From Marinobacter fuscus (GTDB lineage Bacteria; Pseudomonadota; Gammaproteobacteria; Pseudomonadales; Oleiphilaceae), in the NCBI RefSeq assembly GCF_003007675.1, contig NZ_PXNP01000110.1, positions 142,373-206,372 on the forward strand: a DNA stretch of 64,000 nucleotides, read 5' to 3'. This document shows positions 26,027-34,968 of this stretch, piece after piece. A model generated the notes under the pieces. It was not told the origin of the DNA, did no database searches, and saw nothing but the letters and a program-made list of their open reading frames with translations. The translations under genes and the position numbers were made by a program. Positions within the stretch are counted from its first letter, which is position 1. Every line of letters begins with the position of its first letter.

Positions 26027-27514
26027 TTAATGGCCCATCAACTGATCGACCGACTCCGGCTTGTCATGCACCCCAAAGCGGTCAACGATGGTGGCACTGG
26101 CTTCGTTCAGGCCAATCACTTCCACATCCGAGCCTTCCCGGCGGAACTTGATCACCGCTTTATCCAGAGCGCCCACGGCGGTGATGTCCCAGAAGTGCGC
26201 ACGGCTCAGATCTATCACTACGTTATCGACCGCTTCCTTGAAGTCAAACGATTCCAGGAATTTTTCCGAGGAGCTGAAGAATACCTGGCCGGTTACGGTG
26301 TAGCGGCGGGTGTTGCTGGCTTCCTCCAGCTCCGACGTCACTACCATGTAGTGGCCCACTTTATTGGCGAAGAAGAGTGCTGCCAGCAGCACACCGGCCA
26401 GTACCCCGAACGCCAGGTTATGGGTGGCCACCACGACAATCACCGTCACCAGCATGACAATGTTGGTGGACACTGGATATTCCTTCAGATTGCGGATGGA
26501 ATCCCAGCTGAAGGTACCAATGGACACCATAATCATCACCGCCACCAGCGCGGCCATGGGGATCTGCACCAGCCACTGATCCAGCACCAGCACCAGAATC
26601 AGCAAAAAGACACCGGCGGTCAGGGTCGACAGACGGGTTCGGCCACCGGATTTCACGTTAATCACCGACTGACCGATCATGGCACAACCGGCCATACCGC
26701 CCAGCAAACCGGCGCCAATGTTGGCGATGCCCTGGCCCTTGCACTCCCGGTTGCGGTCGCTGGTGGTGTCGGTGAGATCGTCCACTATGGTGGCGGTCAT
26801 CAGCGATTCCAGCAGACCCACCACGGCAAGCCCCACCGAGTACGGCAAAATGATCATCAGGGTTTCCAGATTCATCGGCACATCCGGCCACAGGAAGATC
26901 GGCAAGGTATCCGGCAGCTCGCCCATATCGCCCACCGTGCGGATATCCAGCCCCAGCATCATCGAGACAAGGGTCAGGCCAACAATGCATACCAGCGGCG
27001 AGGGAATCAGTTTACCGATGGTCGGTATCAGCGGAAACAGGTAGATAATGCCCAGCCCGGCCGCGGTCATGGCGTACACGTGCCAGGTAACGTTGGTCAG
27101 TTCCGGTAGCTGGGCCATGAAGATCAGAATGGCCAGGGCGTTCACAAAGCCGGTGACCACCGAGCGGGAAACAAATCGCATCAGGCCGCCGAGCTTGAGG
27201 AAACCGGCGGCGATCTGGATCACACCGGTCAGCAGCGTCGCCGCCAGCAGGTACTGCAGGCCATGGTCTTTCACCAGGGTCACCATCAGCAGCGCCATGG
27301 CGCCGGTGGCCGCCGAGATCATGCCCGGGCGACCACCGACAAAGGCAATGATCACAGCGATACAGAAAGAGGCGTAAAGGCCGATTTTGGGGTCAACCCC
27401 TGCGATAATGGAAAAGGCGATGGCCTCGGGGATCAGGGCCAGCGCAACAACGGTGCCGGCAAGCAGATCGCCGCGAACGTTGGAAAACCAGTTTTGCTTG
27501 AGTGCATTCACCAT
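26027..27514 (-). CDS. SulP-family anion transporter with STAS domain
   Basis: The 495-residue protein opens with the cytosolic WFSNVRGDLLAG segment and the family signature (VALALIPEAIAFSIIAGVDP). It has about 12-14 membrane segments and ends in a STAS domain (residues about 385-490, VVIDLSRAHFWDITAVGALD). SulP proteins move sulfate, bicarbonate or other anions. The short STAS domain and overall likeness to BicA-type carriers point to bicarbonate, but the substrate is unproven. The ATG at 27514 starts just before the conserved N-terminus. Confidence 0.88.
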   Translation of the reverse strand: MVNALKQNWFSNVRGDLLAGTVVALALIPEAIAFSIIAGVDPKIGLYASFCIAVIIAFVGGRPGMISAATGAMALLMVTLVKDHGLQYLLAATLLTGVIQIAAGFLKLGGLMRFVSRSVVTGFVNALAILIFMAQLPELTNVTWHVYAMTAAGLGIIYLFPLIPTIGKLIPSPLVCIVGLTLVSMMLGLDIRTVGDMGELPDTLPIFLWPDVPMNLETLMIILPYSVGLAVVGLLESLMTATIVDDLTDTTSDRNRECKGQGIANIGAGLLGGMAGCAMIGQSVINVKSGGRTRLSTLTAGVFLLILVLVLDQWLVQIPMAALVAVMIMVSIGTFSWDSIRNLKEYPVSTNIVMLVTVIVVVATHNLAFGVLAGVLLAALFFANKVGHYMVVTSELEEASNTRRYTVTGQVFFSSSEKFLESFDFKEAVDNVVIDLSRAHFWDITAVGALDKAVIKFRREGSDVEVIGLNEASATIVDRFGVHDKPESVDQLMGH

Positions 27515-27832
27515 GAATCGGATCCGGTTATGGCTGAAAATCGAGTAATACAGTCTCATGGCACCGAGCCCGGGCACGGACTTACCTGAGATGTCTGCGT
27601 GGGAGCCTGGCGTGGCCAGCTTGGAGTAGATAAAACGCTAGGGCGGAAGAATCGTCACGGTCTGTCCGGCTTTGATGAATATCAGTTAATGCGTAAATCA
27701 GGGCGGCGAAGCTTAGCAGATTAGCGGCCACAAAGTAACCAGAGCCGGGCCGGTTCGGCGACAGAAAGGTGACCAACCCGCACCGGAACGCCTAGAATGC
27801 CACCCCATAGCCACCAGAACGGATCCGACTCC

Positions 27833-29113
27833 ATGGATGATGTTGCCAGCCAGTTTATTGCCAACAACCAGACCACCCTGAACCTGGCGGTTGCCCTGCT
27901 GCTGGGGGCGATCATTGGCCTGGAGCGGGGCTGGGATGCCCGGGAACAGAAATCCGGCGACCGCATTGCCGGGATCCGCACCTTTTCTCTGATCGGTTTA
28001 CTGGGGGGTGTGTCTGCAGTACTGGCAGAAGCTCTCACGCCCTGGGCATTTCCGGTGTTGCTGGTGGGCGTGGTGGCCATGTCCCTGGTGTCGTACAGCG
28101 AGCGTCTGGAGCACATTCGCAATTTCAGCATCACCGGCATGGTCGGCATGCTGCTCACCTTCTGTTTCGGGGCTATGGCGGTAGCGGTTGATCCGGTAAT
28201 GGCCTCCACAGCGGCGGTAATTACCGCGATTATTCTGGACAACAAGGAAGAAATTCACGGCTGGGTTCACAAGCTGCAGGCCAGCGAACTGGATGCCGCC
28301 CTCAAACTGCTGTTGATCTCGGTGGTGATGTTGCCGCTGCTACCCAATGCCGCCATGGGCCCGGGGGGCGTGCTCAATCCCCGGGAAATCTGGTGGATGG
28401 TGGTGATGATTGCGTCGATTTCCTTCGTTGGCTACTTCGCCATCCGGGTAGCTGGCACCCAGAAGGGCATCCTGTTCACCAGCCTGTTTGCCGGTTTGAG
28501 CTCATCCACCGCCCTGACCCTGCATTTTGCCCGGCAATCGGCGAAAACACCGGAGCTAAGCCCGCAATATGCCGCTGGTATTCTGATTGCCTGCGGCACC
28601 ATGTTCCCGAGGATTCTGGTGTATTGCCTGGTGATCAACAAAGCCTTGCTGCCCAGCCTGGTGTGGCCGGTTGTAACCATGACCGCGCTGCTCTATGCCC
28701 CGGCCTGGCTGATCTGGCGCCGCAACGCACAAGAAGTACACGTCAGCCAGCCTACCATGAACCAGAACCCGCTGGATCTGTCTTCGGCGCTGGTGTTCGG
28801 CTTTTTGCTGACCGCCATTTTATTGCTGGGAGAATTTCTCAAGAACGCTTTCGGTGACGCGGGCATCTTTGCGCTGGCCGCTACCTCCGGTGTCGCCGAT
28901 GTCGACGCCATTACCCTGTCCCTCACCCGCATGTCCAACGACGGCCTGGCCATGGGCACGGCGGTACTGGGTATTGTGGTGGCCGCAGCGGTCAATAACC
29001 TGGTGAAATCCGGCATGGCCTGGAGCATCGGCAACCGACACACCGGTATGCTGGTAGCTGGCCCCATGGTGCTGTCGCTGCTGGCGGGGCTGCTGGTGGC
29101 CTGGCTACAGTAA
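27833..29113 (+). CDS. MgtC/SapB and DUF4010 membrane protein
   Basis: The 426-residue protein starts with an MgtC/SapB-like domain (LLGAIIGLERGW, GIRTFSLIGLLGG, residues 20-60). It continues as DUF4010 with about 12 hydrophobic helices and the conserved GLSSSTALTLHFAR and GVADVDAITLSL. Short MgtC proteins regulate ATP synthase and magnesium stress in pathogens; the long form's role is unknown, and metal or ion transport has been suggested. The ATG at 27833 matches the family start. It is convergent with alkB, with 11 bases between. Confidence 0.85.
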   Translation: MDDVASQFIANNQTTLNLAVALLLGAIIGLERGWDAREQKSGDRIAGIRTFSLIGLLGGVSAVLAEALTPWAFPVLLVGVVAMSLVSYSERLEHIRNFSITGMVGMLLTFCFGAMAVAVDPVMASTAAVITAIILDNKEEIHGWVHKLQASELDAALKLLLISVVMLPLLPNAAMGPGGVLNPREIWWMVVMIASISFVGYFAIRVAGTQKGILFTSLFAGLSSSTALTLHFARQSAKTPELSPQYAAGILIACGTMFPRILVYCLVINKALLPSLVWPVVTMTALLYAPAWLIWRRNAQEVHVSQPTMNQNPLDLSSALVFGFLLTAILLLGEFLKNAFGDAGIFALAATSGVADVDAITLSLTRMSNDGLAMGTAVLGIVVAAAVNNLVKSGMAWSIGNRHTGMLVAGPMVLSLLAGLLVAWLQ

Positions 29114-29124
29114 CCAGAAGACCG

Positions 29125-29766
29125 CTAATCGGCCTTCCGGAAGGTCAGATTATAGCGATTAGCACCGGTTAACGGATGCGCTCCGGCTTTCAATGTCAAC
29201 ACGCCGTGATACCGCATCCGCGCCGGGCCACCCCACACCAGCACGTCGCCATGTTCCAGCAAAACCCGCTGGGGGCGATCACTGCGGCGCAGGCCGCCCA
29301 ACTGGAATACCACCGGCAGCCCCAGCGACACCGAAACAATAGGCCAGGCAAAATCCCGTTCATCTTTGTCCTGATGCAGGCCCATTCTGGCCCCCAGTCC
29401 ATAGCGGTTGATCAGGCAGGCATCCGGCTTGAACCCCGGAAACCCGGCCTCTTTCGCTGCCGCCCAGGCCAGATGGCGGAATACCTCCGGCATTTCCGGC
29501 CAGGGCACACCGGATTCGGGGTCCTGCGCCTGATAACGGTAGCCCCGGGCATCCGTAACCCAGCCCAGCGGCCCGCAGCACGTCATGGCGGCGGACATGG
29601 CATGCCCGCCCGGCGTGACCATATGGCGAAAAGGCGCTTTTTCAGCAACCCGATGAATACTCTCCATCAACGGCTCTGCACAATCCAGGGCATAACCATG
29701 CAGCAGCACCACACCTTCATCGAGCGGTTCCGGGCCCGCCGGGTTGGAAAACAGATCCTGAGTCAT
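29125..29766 (-). CDS. alkB: Alkylated-DNA dioxygenase AlkB
   Basis: The 213-residue protein is close to E. coli AlkB along its whole length. It keeps the iron ligands H131 and D133 (LHQDKDE) and H187 (YHGV), in the same numbering as E. coli, and the 2-oxoglutarate-binding RYNLTFR at the end. It removes methyl groups from 1-methyladenine and 3-methylcytosine by oxidation. The ATG at 29766 gives the family N-terminus (TQDLFSN); a TTG 15 codons earlier is not needed. No ada-type regulator is visible nearby. Confidence 0.95.
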   Translation of the reverse strand: MTQDLFSNPAGPEPLDEGVVLLHGYALDCAEPLMESIHRVAEKAPFRHMVTPGGHAMSAAMTCCGPLGWVTDARGYRYQAQDPESGVPWPEMPEVFRHLAWAAAKEAGFPGFKPDACLINRYGLGARMGLHQDKDERDFAWPIVSVSLGLPVVFQLGGLRRSDRPQRVLLEHGDVLVWGGPARMRYHGVLTLKAGAHPLTGANRYNLTFRKAD

Positions 29767-29898
29767 AAGCCAATCATTCTTCTGATAAATTCCAGCCAAT
29801 GTGCCCGGCAAGGTCTACACTTACCCAATCAACACCCCTCGCCTGAACCCTGAGGCCGGGCGACCGGGTTGAAACTTCTTCTGGGCCGGAATCATTCC

Positions 29899-32700
29899 AT
29901 GCAGACCAACCGCCAAAGTGCCCGGGTTTCGCTGGCGTTTCTGATTGCCTCGGCCATTACCCTGGGTATGCTGGCCCTTGCCATTGTCTTGGTGGCACAA
30001 AGTTATCGGGGCATGGAAGAAGCCAAGGTAACCGCCGCTGCCAGCACCGCCAGGCAACTGGCCGTGAGTGTCGATGACCGCATCCGGGCCATCACCCAAC
30101 CGCCATCGACCGCCCTGGCGGTACTCCGGCACGACCCACTCGTCCAACAATCCTCACTGGCCGGGCGCCTGGAACGCCTGCCGGTAATTGCCGATGTGCT
30201 GCTCAGCAGCGACATTGTCAGTGCGGTATACGCCGGGTATGACACCGGCGATTTCTTTCTGTTCCGCAAACTTCGCTCCACAGATTCCAAACGCTTTACC
30301 GACATACCGGCGCAAAGCCGTTACCTGTTGCAAAGCCTGGAAGTGGTCAATGGCAAACGGCACGGGGTCTGGCGGTTCTACGATGCGGATTTAAAGCTGC
30401 TGGAACATCGCCCTCTGGCATCCTACGACTACGACCCGCGGCAACGGCCCTGGTACCGGATAGCCCGGCATAACGACAGACTGCAACTGTCATCACCCTA
30501 CGTCTTTTTCACCACTCAGGAAACCGGCCTGACCCTGTCACGCCATGCTCAAGCGGCACCCGGTACCGTGCTGGGTGTGGATGTTACCGTCACCGACCTG
30601 GGTACCAAACTCGGGGAACTGAGGCAGACCCCCGGCAGCCGGATTGCCATCGTCAGTGCCCGGGGCGAATTGCTTGCCGATACCGATCAAAATGCCCGCC
30701 CGGACCCGGTGATTGAAAAAACCTTCAACGACGGCCCTGCTGCCGGTAGCCACCGTTTCCATCATGATGGCCGAGACTGGTACGGCATCAACGAACCCCT
30801 GCAAACTCTGGAGGATGAGCAGCTTTCCATTGTCATTGCCATCCCCTCCGATGAACTGCTGGCAGACGTTTGGGCAGCTTTGGCACACCAGACAGCCATC
30901 GCCGTCGGTCTGGCCCTCATATTACTGCTAATGGGCTGGTTTCTCGGGCGCCAGGTGGGCAAGCCGCTGGAGCAACTCACCGACCGGGTAGGACACCTGT
31001 CCCGGTTCCGTTTCGACGTCCCGATCCGTACCGACTCCCGCATCCGCGAAGCCTCGGAACTGAGCATCGCCCTTGATGACATGGCTCGCACCATCCGCAG
31101 CTTCCAGAACATAGCCACCGTGCTTAACCGGGGCCAGGATCTGAACCAACTGCTGCGCGACATCCTCGACCAGATCATCACCATCCTCAGTCAACAACGC
31201 GGTGCCATTTACCTGTACGACAGCCACGAGCAGGTTCTGGAGCTGGCGGTCAATCAAGATCTGAATGTGCCCAACCAGCTACCCGACATCGATCAGCAAG
31301 TCGATGACAAAGACCTTTTGCGCCAACTGCGCCGCACCATTGGCGGTCATCCGGTCTTTGCCGTGCTGCGCAACCGGAACAAAAAACTGATTGGCGCCCT
31401 GATGATCGAGATGGAACACGGCTCCCACACCCGGCTGAGCGAAGATCTGATCGTGTTTGTGGAAGAGGTCGCAGGCTCGGCTGCGGTCGCCATCGAAACC
31501 CGCGAGCTGATCGAAAGCCAGCAGGCCTTGCTCGACGGCATCATCCAGTTGGTGGCCAACGCCATCGACGCAAAATCTCCCTACACCGGCGGCCACTGTG
31601 AACGGGTGCCCAAGCTGGCGCAGATGCTGGCCGCAGCCGCGGAGGAAGCCACCGAAGGCGTATTTTCGGAATTCCGGATGACCGACGACGAGCGCTACGA
31701 ATTCCGTCTGGCCGCCTGGCTACACGATTGTGGCAAAATCACCAGCCCGGAATACGTGGTCGACAAAGCGGTGAAACTGGAAACTCTCTACAACCGCATT
31801 CACGAAATCCGGACCCGGTTCGAGGTGCTGCACCGGGACGCTGAAATCACCTGCCTGAATGCTCGCCTGGCGGGCGCCGACGGGCAACAGGCGGAGCAAA
31901 AGAAGTGCGCGGAGCAGGCCAGGTTGCAGGAGGAGTTTACCTTTCTGGCCACCGCCAATCTGGGCAGCGAGGCCATGTCGGAAGACGACGCCGAGCGCAT
32001 TCGTGCCATTGGCGCGCAAACCTGGCAACGCCATTTCAGCGACCGGATTGGTCTCTCGGACGACGAGCAGCAAGCGTTGGCAGGCCTGCAAGAACCTTCT
32101 TTGCCTGCCGCCGAGCCCCTGCTGGCCGACAAACCGACCCATCTACGTTCCTGGGGCGACCGGATTCCGCCGGTGCGGGCCGACGACCCACGCAACATCT
32201 GGGGCTTCGACATGGCGCTGCCGGAATACGCCTATAACCGGGGCGAGTTACACAACCTGACCATTCCCCACGGCACCCTGACTGACGAAGAACGATTCCG
32301 TATCAACGAGCACATTGTGCAAACCATCTGCATGCTCGATGCCCTGCCCCTGCCCGATCGCTTGGCCCGGGTACCACGCCTTGCGGGCACTCACCATGAA
32401 CGCATGGACGGCAAGGGCTACCCCCACGGCCTGCATGGCGAAGACATGAGCATTCCGGAACGAATTATGGCCGTAGCGGATATCTATGAAGCACTGACCG
32501 CCGTTGACCGCCCCTACAAACAGGGCAAGCCCCTGTCAGAAGCACTCGCCATCATGGACCGGATGGCGAGAACCGGGCACATCGACCAGGCTGTGTTCCA
32601 GCTGTTTGTCAGCTCTGGTATCTATCGTCGCTACGCCGAAGAACACCTGAGCCCAAGCCAGATCGACGCCGTGAATGAAAGCCTGTTCATGAAGCCGTGA
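29899..32700 (+). CDS. Membrane HD-GYP phosphodiesterase with Cache, HAMP and GAF
   Basis: The 933-residue protein has a membrane helix at about 10-33, a periplasmic Cache-type sensor (residues 40-330) and a second helix near 335-355 followed by a HAMP linker. A GAF domain (about 400-560) and a C-terminal HD-GYP domain follow. The HD pair is in AWLHDCGKI near residue 608 and the GYP motif in HHERMDGKGYPHGL near residue 838. HD-GYP enzymes break down cyclic di-GMP. The gap between the two motifs is about 230 residues against roughly 65 in typical members, so a large insert is present. It stands alone and diverges from alkB. Confidence 0.85.
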   Translation: MQTNRQSARVSLAFLIASAITLGMLALAIVLVAQSYRGMEEAKVTAAASTARQLAVSVDDRIRAITQPPSTALAVLRHDPLVQQSSLAGRLERLPVIADVLLSSDIVSAVYAGYDTGDFFLFRKLRSTDSKRFTDIPAQSRYLLQSLEVVNGKRHGVWRFYDADLKLLEHRPLASYDYDPRQRPWYRIARHNDRLQLSSPYVFFTTQETGLTLSRHAQAAPGTVLGVDVTVTDLGTKLGELRQTPGSRIAIVSARGELLADTDQNARPDPVIEKTFNDGPAAGSHRFHHDGRDWYGINEPLQTLEDEQLSIVIAIPSDELLADVWAALAHQTAIAVGLALILLLMGWFLGRQVGKPLEQLTDRVGHLSRFRFDVPIRTDSRIREASELSIALDDMARTIRSFQNIATVLNRGQDLNQLLRDILDQIITILSQQRGAIYLYDSHEQVLELAVNQDLNVPNQLPDIDQQVDDKDLLRQLRRTIGGHPVFAVLRNRNKKLIGALMIEMEHGSHTRLSEDLIVFVEEVAGSAAVAIETRELIESQQALLDGIIQLVANAIDAKSPYTGGHCERVPKLAQMLAAAAEEATEGVFSEFRMTDDERYEFRLAAWLHDCGKITSPEYVVDKAVKLETLYNRIHEIRTRFEVLHRDAEITCLNARLAGADGQQAEQKKCAEQARLQEEFTFLATANLGSEAMSEDDAERIRAIGAQTWQRHFSDRIGLSDDEQQALAGLQEPSLPAAEPLLADKPTHLRSWGDRIPPVRADDPRNIWGFDMALPEYAYNRGELHNLTIPHGTLTDEERFRINEHIVQTICMLDALPLPDRLARVPRLAGTHHERMDGKGYPHGLHGEDMSIPERIMAVADIYEALTAVDRPYKQGKPLSEALAIMDRMARTGHIDQAVFQLFVSSGIYRRYAEEHLSPSQIDAVNESLFMKP

Positions 32701-32750
32701 CCAAAAACACGTATATTCTCAGGACTGTTATCCCAATCAAGGAAAAATGA

Positions 32751-33533
32751 ATGCTGTTTGCAATCATCGTGGGTGGCCTGATCGGCTACAGCTTTGGCAA
32801 GTTCCCCGGATTTTTGATCGGCGCGGCTCTCGGTGCGTTTCTGATACACCGCTTGCGAACCCGGTTGATCGGCAAACTTCAGGGGCTGCAATCGGACTTT
32901 ATTGAATCCGCCTTCGCCGTGATGGGCGCGCTGTGCAAAGCCGATGGCGTGGTTTCCCGGGACGAGATCCAGATGGCTGAAGCCATGTTTGTGCGCTTCC
33001 GCCTGAACGACGCCCAGAAGGAAGTGGCCAAAACCGCCTTCAACCGGGGCAAAGCTGCCGGTTTTGATCTGGACGGCGAACTGCGCCGCTTTCTCAGGGC
33101 CTCTGGTCGCCAGCCCGTGCTGCTGCAAATGTTCCTGCAGTTACAGGTATCCGCCGTGGCCGCCGATGGCCAGGTACACCCGGCCGAGCATGAGATGCTG
33201 GTACGCATCGCCCGGGGGCTGGGCCTGCCCGAGAGCCAAGTGGATCAACTGGAGGCCATGCTGCGGGGTGCGCACGCTGGTCAGGCCGGTGGCGCCAACA
33301 ACTATTCGTCTGGCCAACAGATTGACGATGCCTACAAGGTGCTGGGGGTTTCCCCGTCAGCCACAGACGCCGAGATCAAGCGGGCTTATCGGAAACTGAT
33401 GAGCGAAAATCATCCGGATAAACTGGCCGGTCGTGGCCTGCCGGAAAGCATGCGGGAAATGGCGGAAGAGCGCACCCGGGAAATCAGCCACGCCTACGAC
33501 GTCGTCAAAGAGGCCCGAAAAAAGGCCTCCTGA
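32751..33533 (+). CDS. djlA: Membrane co-chaperone DjlA
   Basis: The 260-residue protein has an N-terminal membrane segment with glycine repeats (residues 3-32). A TerB-like helical domain (about 50-165, with AVAADGQVHPAEHEML) comes next, then a linker, and a C-terminal J domain (about 192-260) with the HPD motif in SENHPDKL. This order and length match DjlA, which docks DnaK at the inner membrane. The AAGGA site sits before the ATG. It follows the HD-GYP gene by 50 bases. Confidence 0.93.
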   Translation: MLFAIIVGGLIGYSFGKFPGFLIGAALGAFLIHRLRTRLIGKLQGLQSDFIESAFAVMGALCKADGVVSRDEIQMAEAMFVRFRLNDAQKEVAKTAFNRGKAAGFDLDGELRRFLRASGRQPVLLQMFLQLQVSAVAADGQVHPAEHEMLVRIARGLGLPESQVDQLEAMLRGAHAGQAGGANNYSSGQQIDDAYKVLGVSPSATDAEIKRAYRKLMSENHPDKLAGRGLPESMREMAEERTREISHAYDVVKEARKKAS

Positions 33534-33540
33534 AACTACT

Positions 33541-34149
33541 TCACAGCCACCTGGGCACGGCCGTCTGATAGGCCTGATACTGGTCTCCAAACTGCCGTGC
33601 CAGCGCCACTTCTTCCTGCCGGGCCTGCCGCTGGATTACCCACGCCCCCATCACCAGACACACCAGAGAAAACACACTCGGTAACGCCAGAAAGAACCCC
33701 AGCTGGCCCAGCATCACCGCCATAAACGAGGGGTTGCGGCTGCGGGCAAAGGGGCCGCATGTAAGCAGGTGGCTCTGGCCACGCTGCTGGTCAATGCCCG
33801 AGCGCCACTCCTCGTGCATATAAGCCTGAAAATAGTTCACCAGGGTAAACGACACCAACAGCAGAACCACGCCGGTGAGCAATACCGGTAAACGGTATAA
33901 CAACGGACAAACTCCAAGCCAGGAGTCCAGATCGATGCCAATACGCGCCAGGCACACCAGCACTATGGCTGCCCGGAACAGGTTGAAAATATGCCGGTGC
34001 CACCAGGTGGCTGAACCTGATTTGCCGTAATGAATGTGGGAAAACCCAAGCCTGTCGTACAGGCCGATGGTGCGTGCTGCAAACTGCAGCCCGATCATCA
34101 GGAAAAATATGCCCAGAAACACCCGGATGGCGGGTTCGATTACTTCCAT
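33541..34149 (-). CDS. Membrane methyltransferase, ICMT/PEMT-like
   Basis: The 202-residue protein has four or five membrane helices. Near the C-terminus it carries the isoprenylcysteine or phospholipid methyltransferase signature: HLLTCGPFARSRNPSFM, then the final RQEEVALARQFGDQYQAY with the SAM-contacting Glu pair. Bacterial members methylate unknown lipids or small molecules. It is convergent with djlA (seven bases apart) and lies downstream of truC with a 69-base gap. Confidence 0.8.
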   Translation of the reverse strand: MEVIEPAIRVFLGIFFLMIGLQFAARTIGLYDRLGFSHIHYGKSGSATWWHRHIFNLFRAAIVLVCLARIGIDLDSWLGVCPLLYRLPVLLTGVVLLLVSFTLVNYFQAYMHEEWRSGIDQQRGQSHLLTCGPFARSRNPSFMAVMLGQLGFFLALPSVFSLVCLVMGAWVIQRQARQEEVALARQFGDQYQAYQTAVPRWL

Positions 34150-34218
34150 TAGTCATTCAGTTTCAGTTGGTTGGCCAACAGCTTACTGCTGCGAACCGGG
34201 CTTGAACAGTGTCCGCCA

Positions 34219-34968
34219 TCAATCCGTGGCGCAAACGCCAAGGGTGCACTCTGGTTCAACAAAGATAGACAGCACCCTGGAAAAGCTCTCCTCCGGCTCT
34301 GCCCGAAGCAACAATGGCTCTCCGGTGACCGGGTGTGCCAGCGCCAGCTCCGTAGCCGCGAGCATCAATCTACCCGCGCCAAAACGCTCCGCAAAGTACC
34401 GGTTGTGGCGTCCCCGGCCGTGGTTGGCATCGCCAATAATCGGATGGTTGATGTGCTTCATGTGCCTGCGCAACTGATGCTTGCGGCCGGTTTCCGGCTT
34501 CAGCTCCACCAGGCTGTAGCGACTGCTGGGGTAACGCTCGATGGCCACTGGCAACTCGGTGGTGGCCAGGCGCTGGTACGCCGAGCGAGCCTCCCGAACC
34601 GGCTGTAGCTGGCCCTTCTGGCGCCGGTCTTCCGGCTCTTCCCGCAATGGGTGGTCGATCACGCCCTGTTCAGGCGTCCAGCCACGCACCACGGCCAGAT
34701 AGGTTTTCGAAACCTCACCGGCCATCATCGCCTGGCCCAGCACGCTGGCGGTGTCCGGATCCCGGGCGAACAACAACAAACCGGAGGTAGGCCGATCCAG
34801 CCGGTGCACCGGGTACACATGCTCGCCCCCGTTCAAGGCACGGGCATACTGCAGTGCGAACTCGGTTTCGTGCTTGTCGATGGGGCTGCGGTGCATCAAC
34901 AAACCTGCGGGTTTATGCACCGCCAGCAGCCAGGTATCCCGGTAAATCTCAGTCAGCGGATTCAACAC
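34219..34968 (-). CDS. truC: tRNA pseudouridine(65) synthase TruC
   Basis: The protein is about 249 residues and lines up with E. coli TruC throughout. It has VHRLDRPTSGLLL with catalytic Asp near residue 58, the EERYP-like ERYPSSRYSLVELKPETGR region and HPIIGDANHG. It makes pseudouridine at position 65 of tRNAs. The start is uncertain: a GTG at 34968 gives the family N-terminus (EIYRDTWLLAVHKP) and overlaps the RND transporter gene by 20 bases. A GTG at 35013 would add 15 residues. Confidence 0.88.
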   Translation of the reverse strand: MLNPLTEIYRDTWLLAVHKPAGLLMHRSPIDKHETEFALQYARALNGGEHVYPVHRLDRPTSGLLLFARDPDTASVLGQAMMAGEVSKTYLAVVRGWTPEQGVIDHPLREEPEDRRQKGQLQPVREARSAYQRLATTELPVAIERYPSSRYSLVELKPETGRKHQLRRHMKHINHPIIGDANHGRGRHNRYFAERFGAGRLMLAATELALAHPVTGEPLLLRAEPEESFSRVLSIFVEPECTLGVCATD

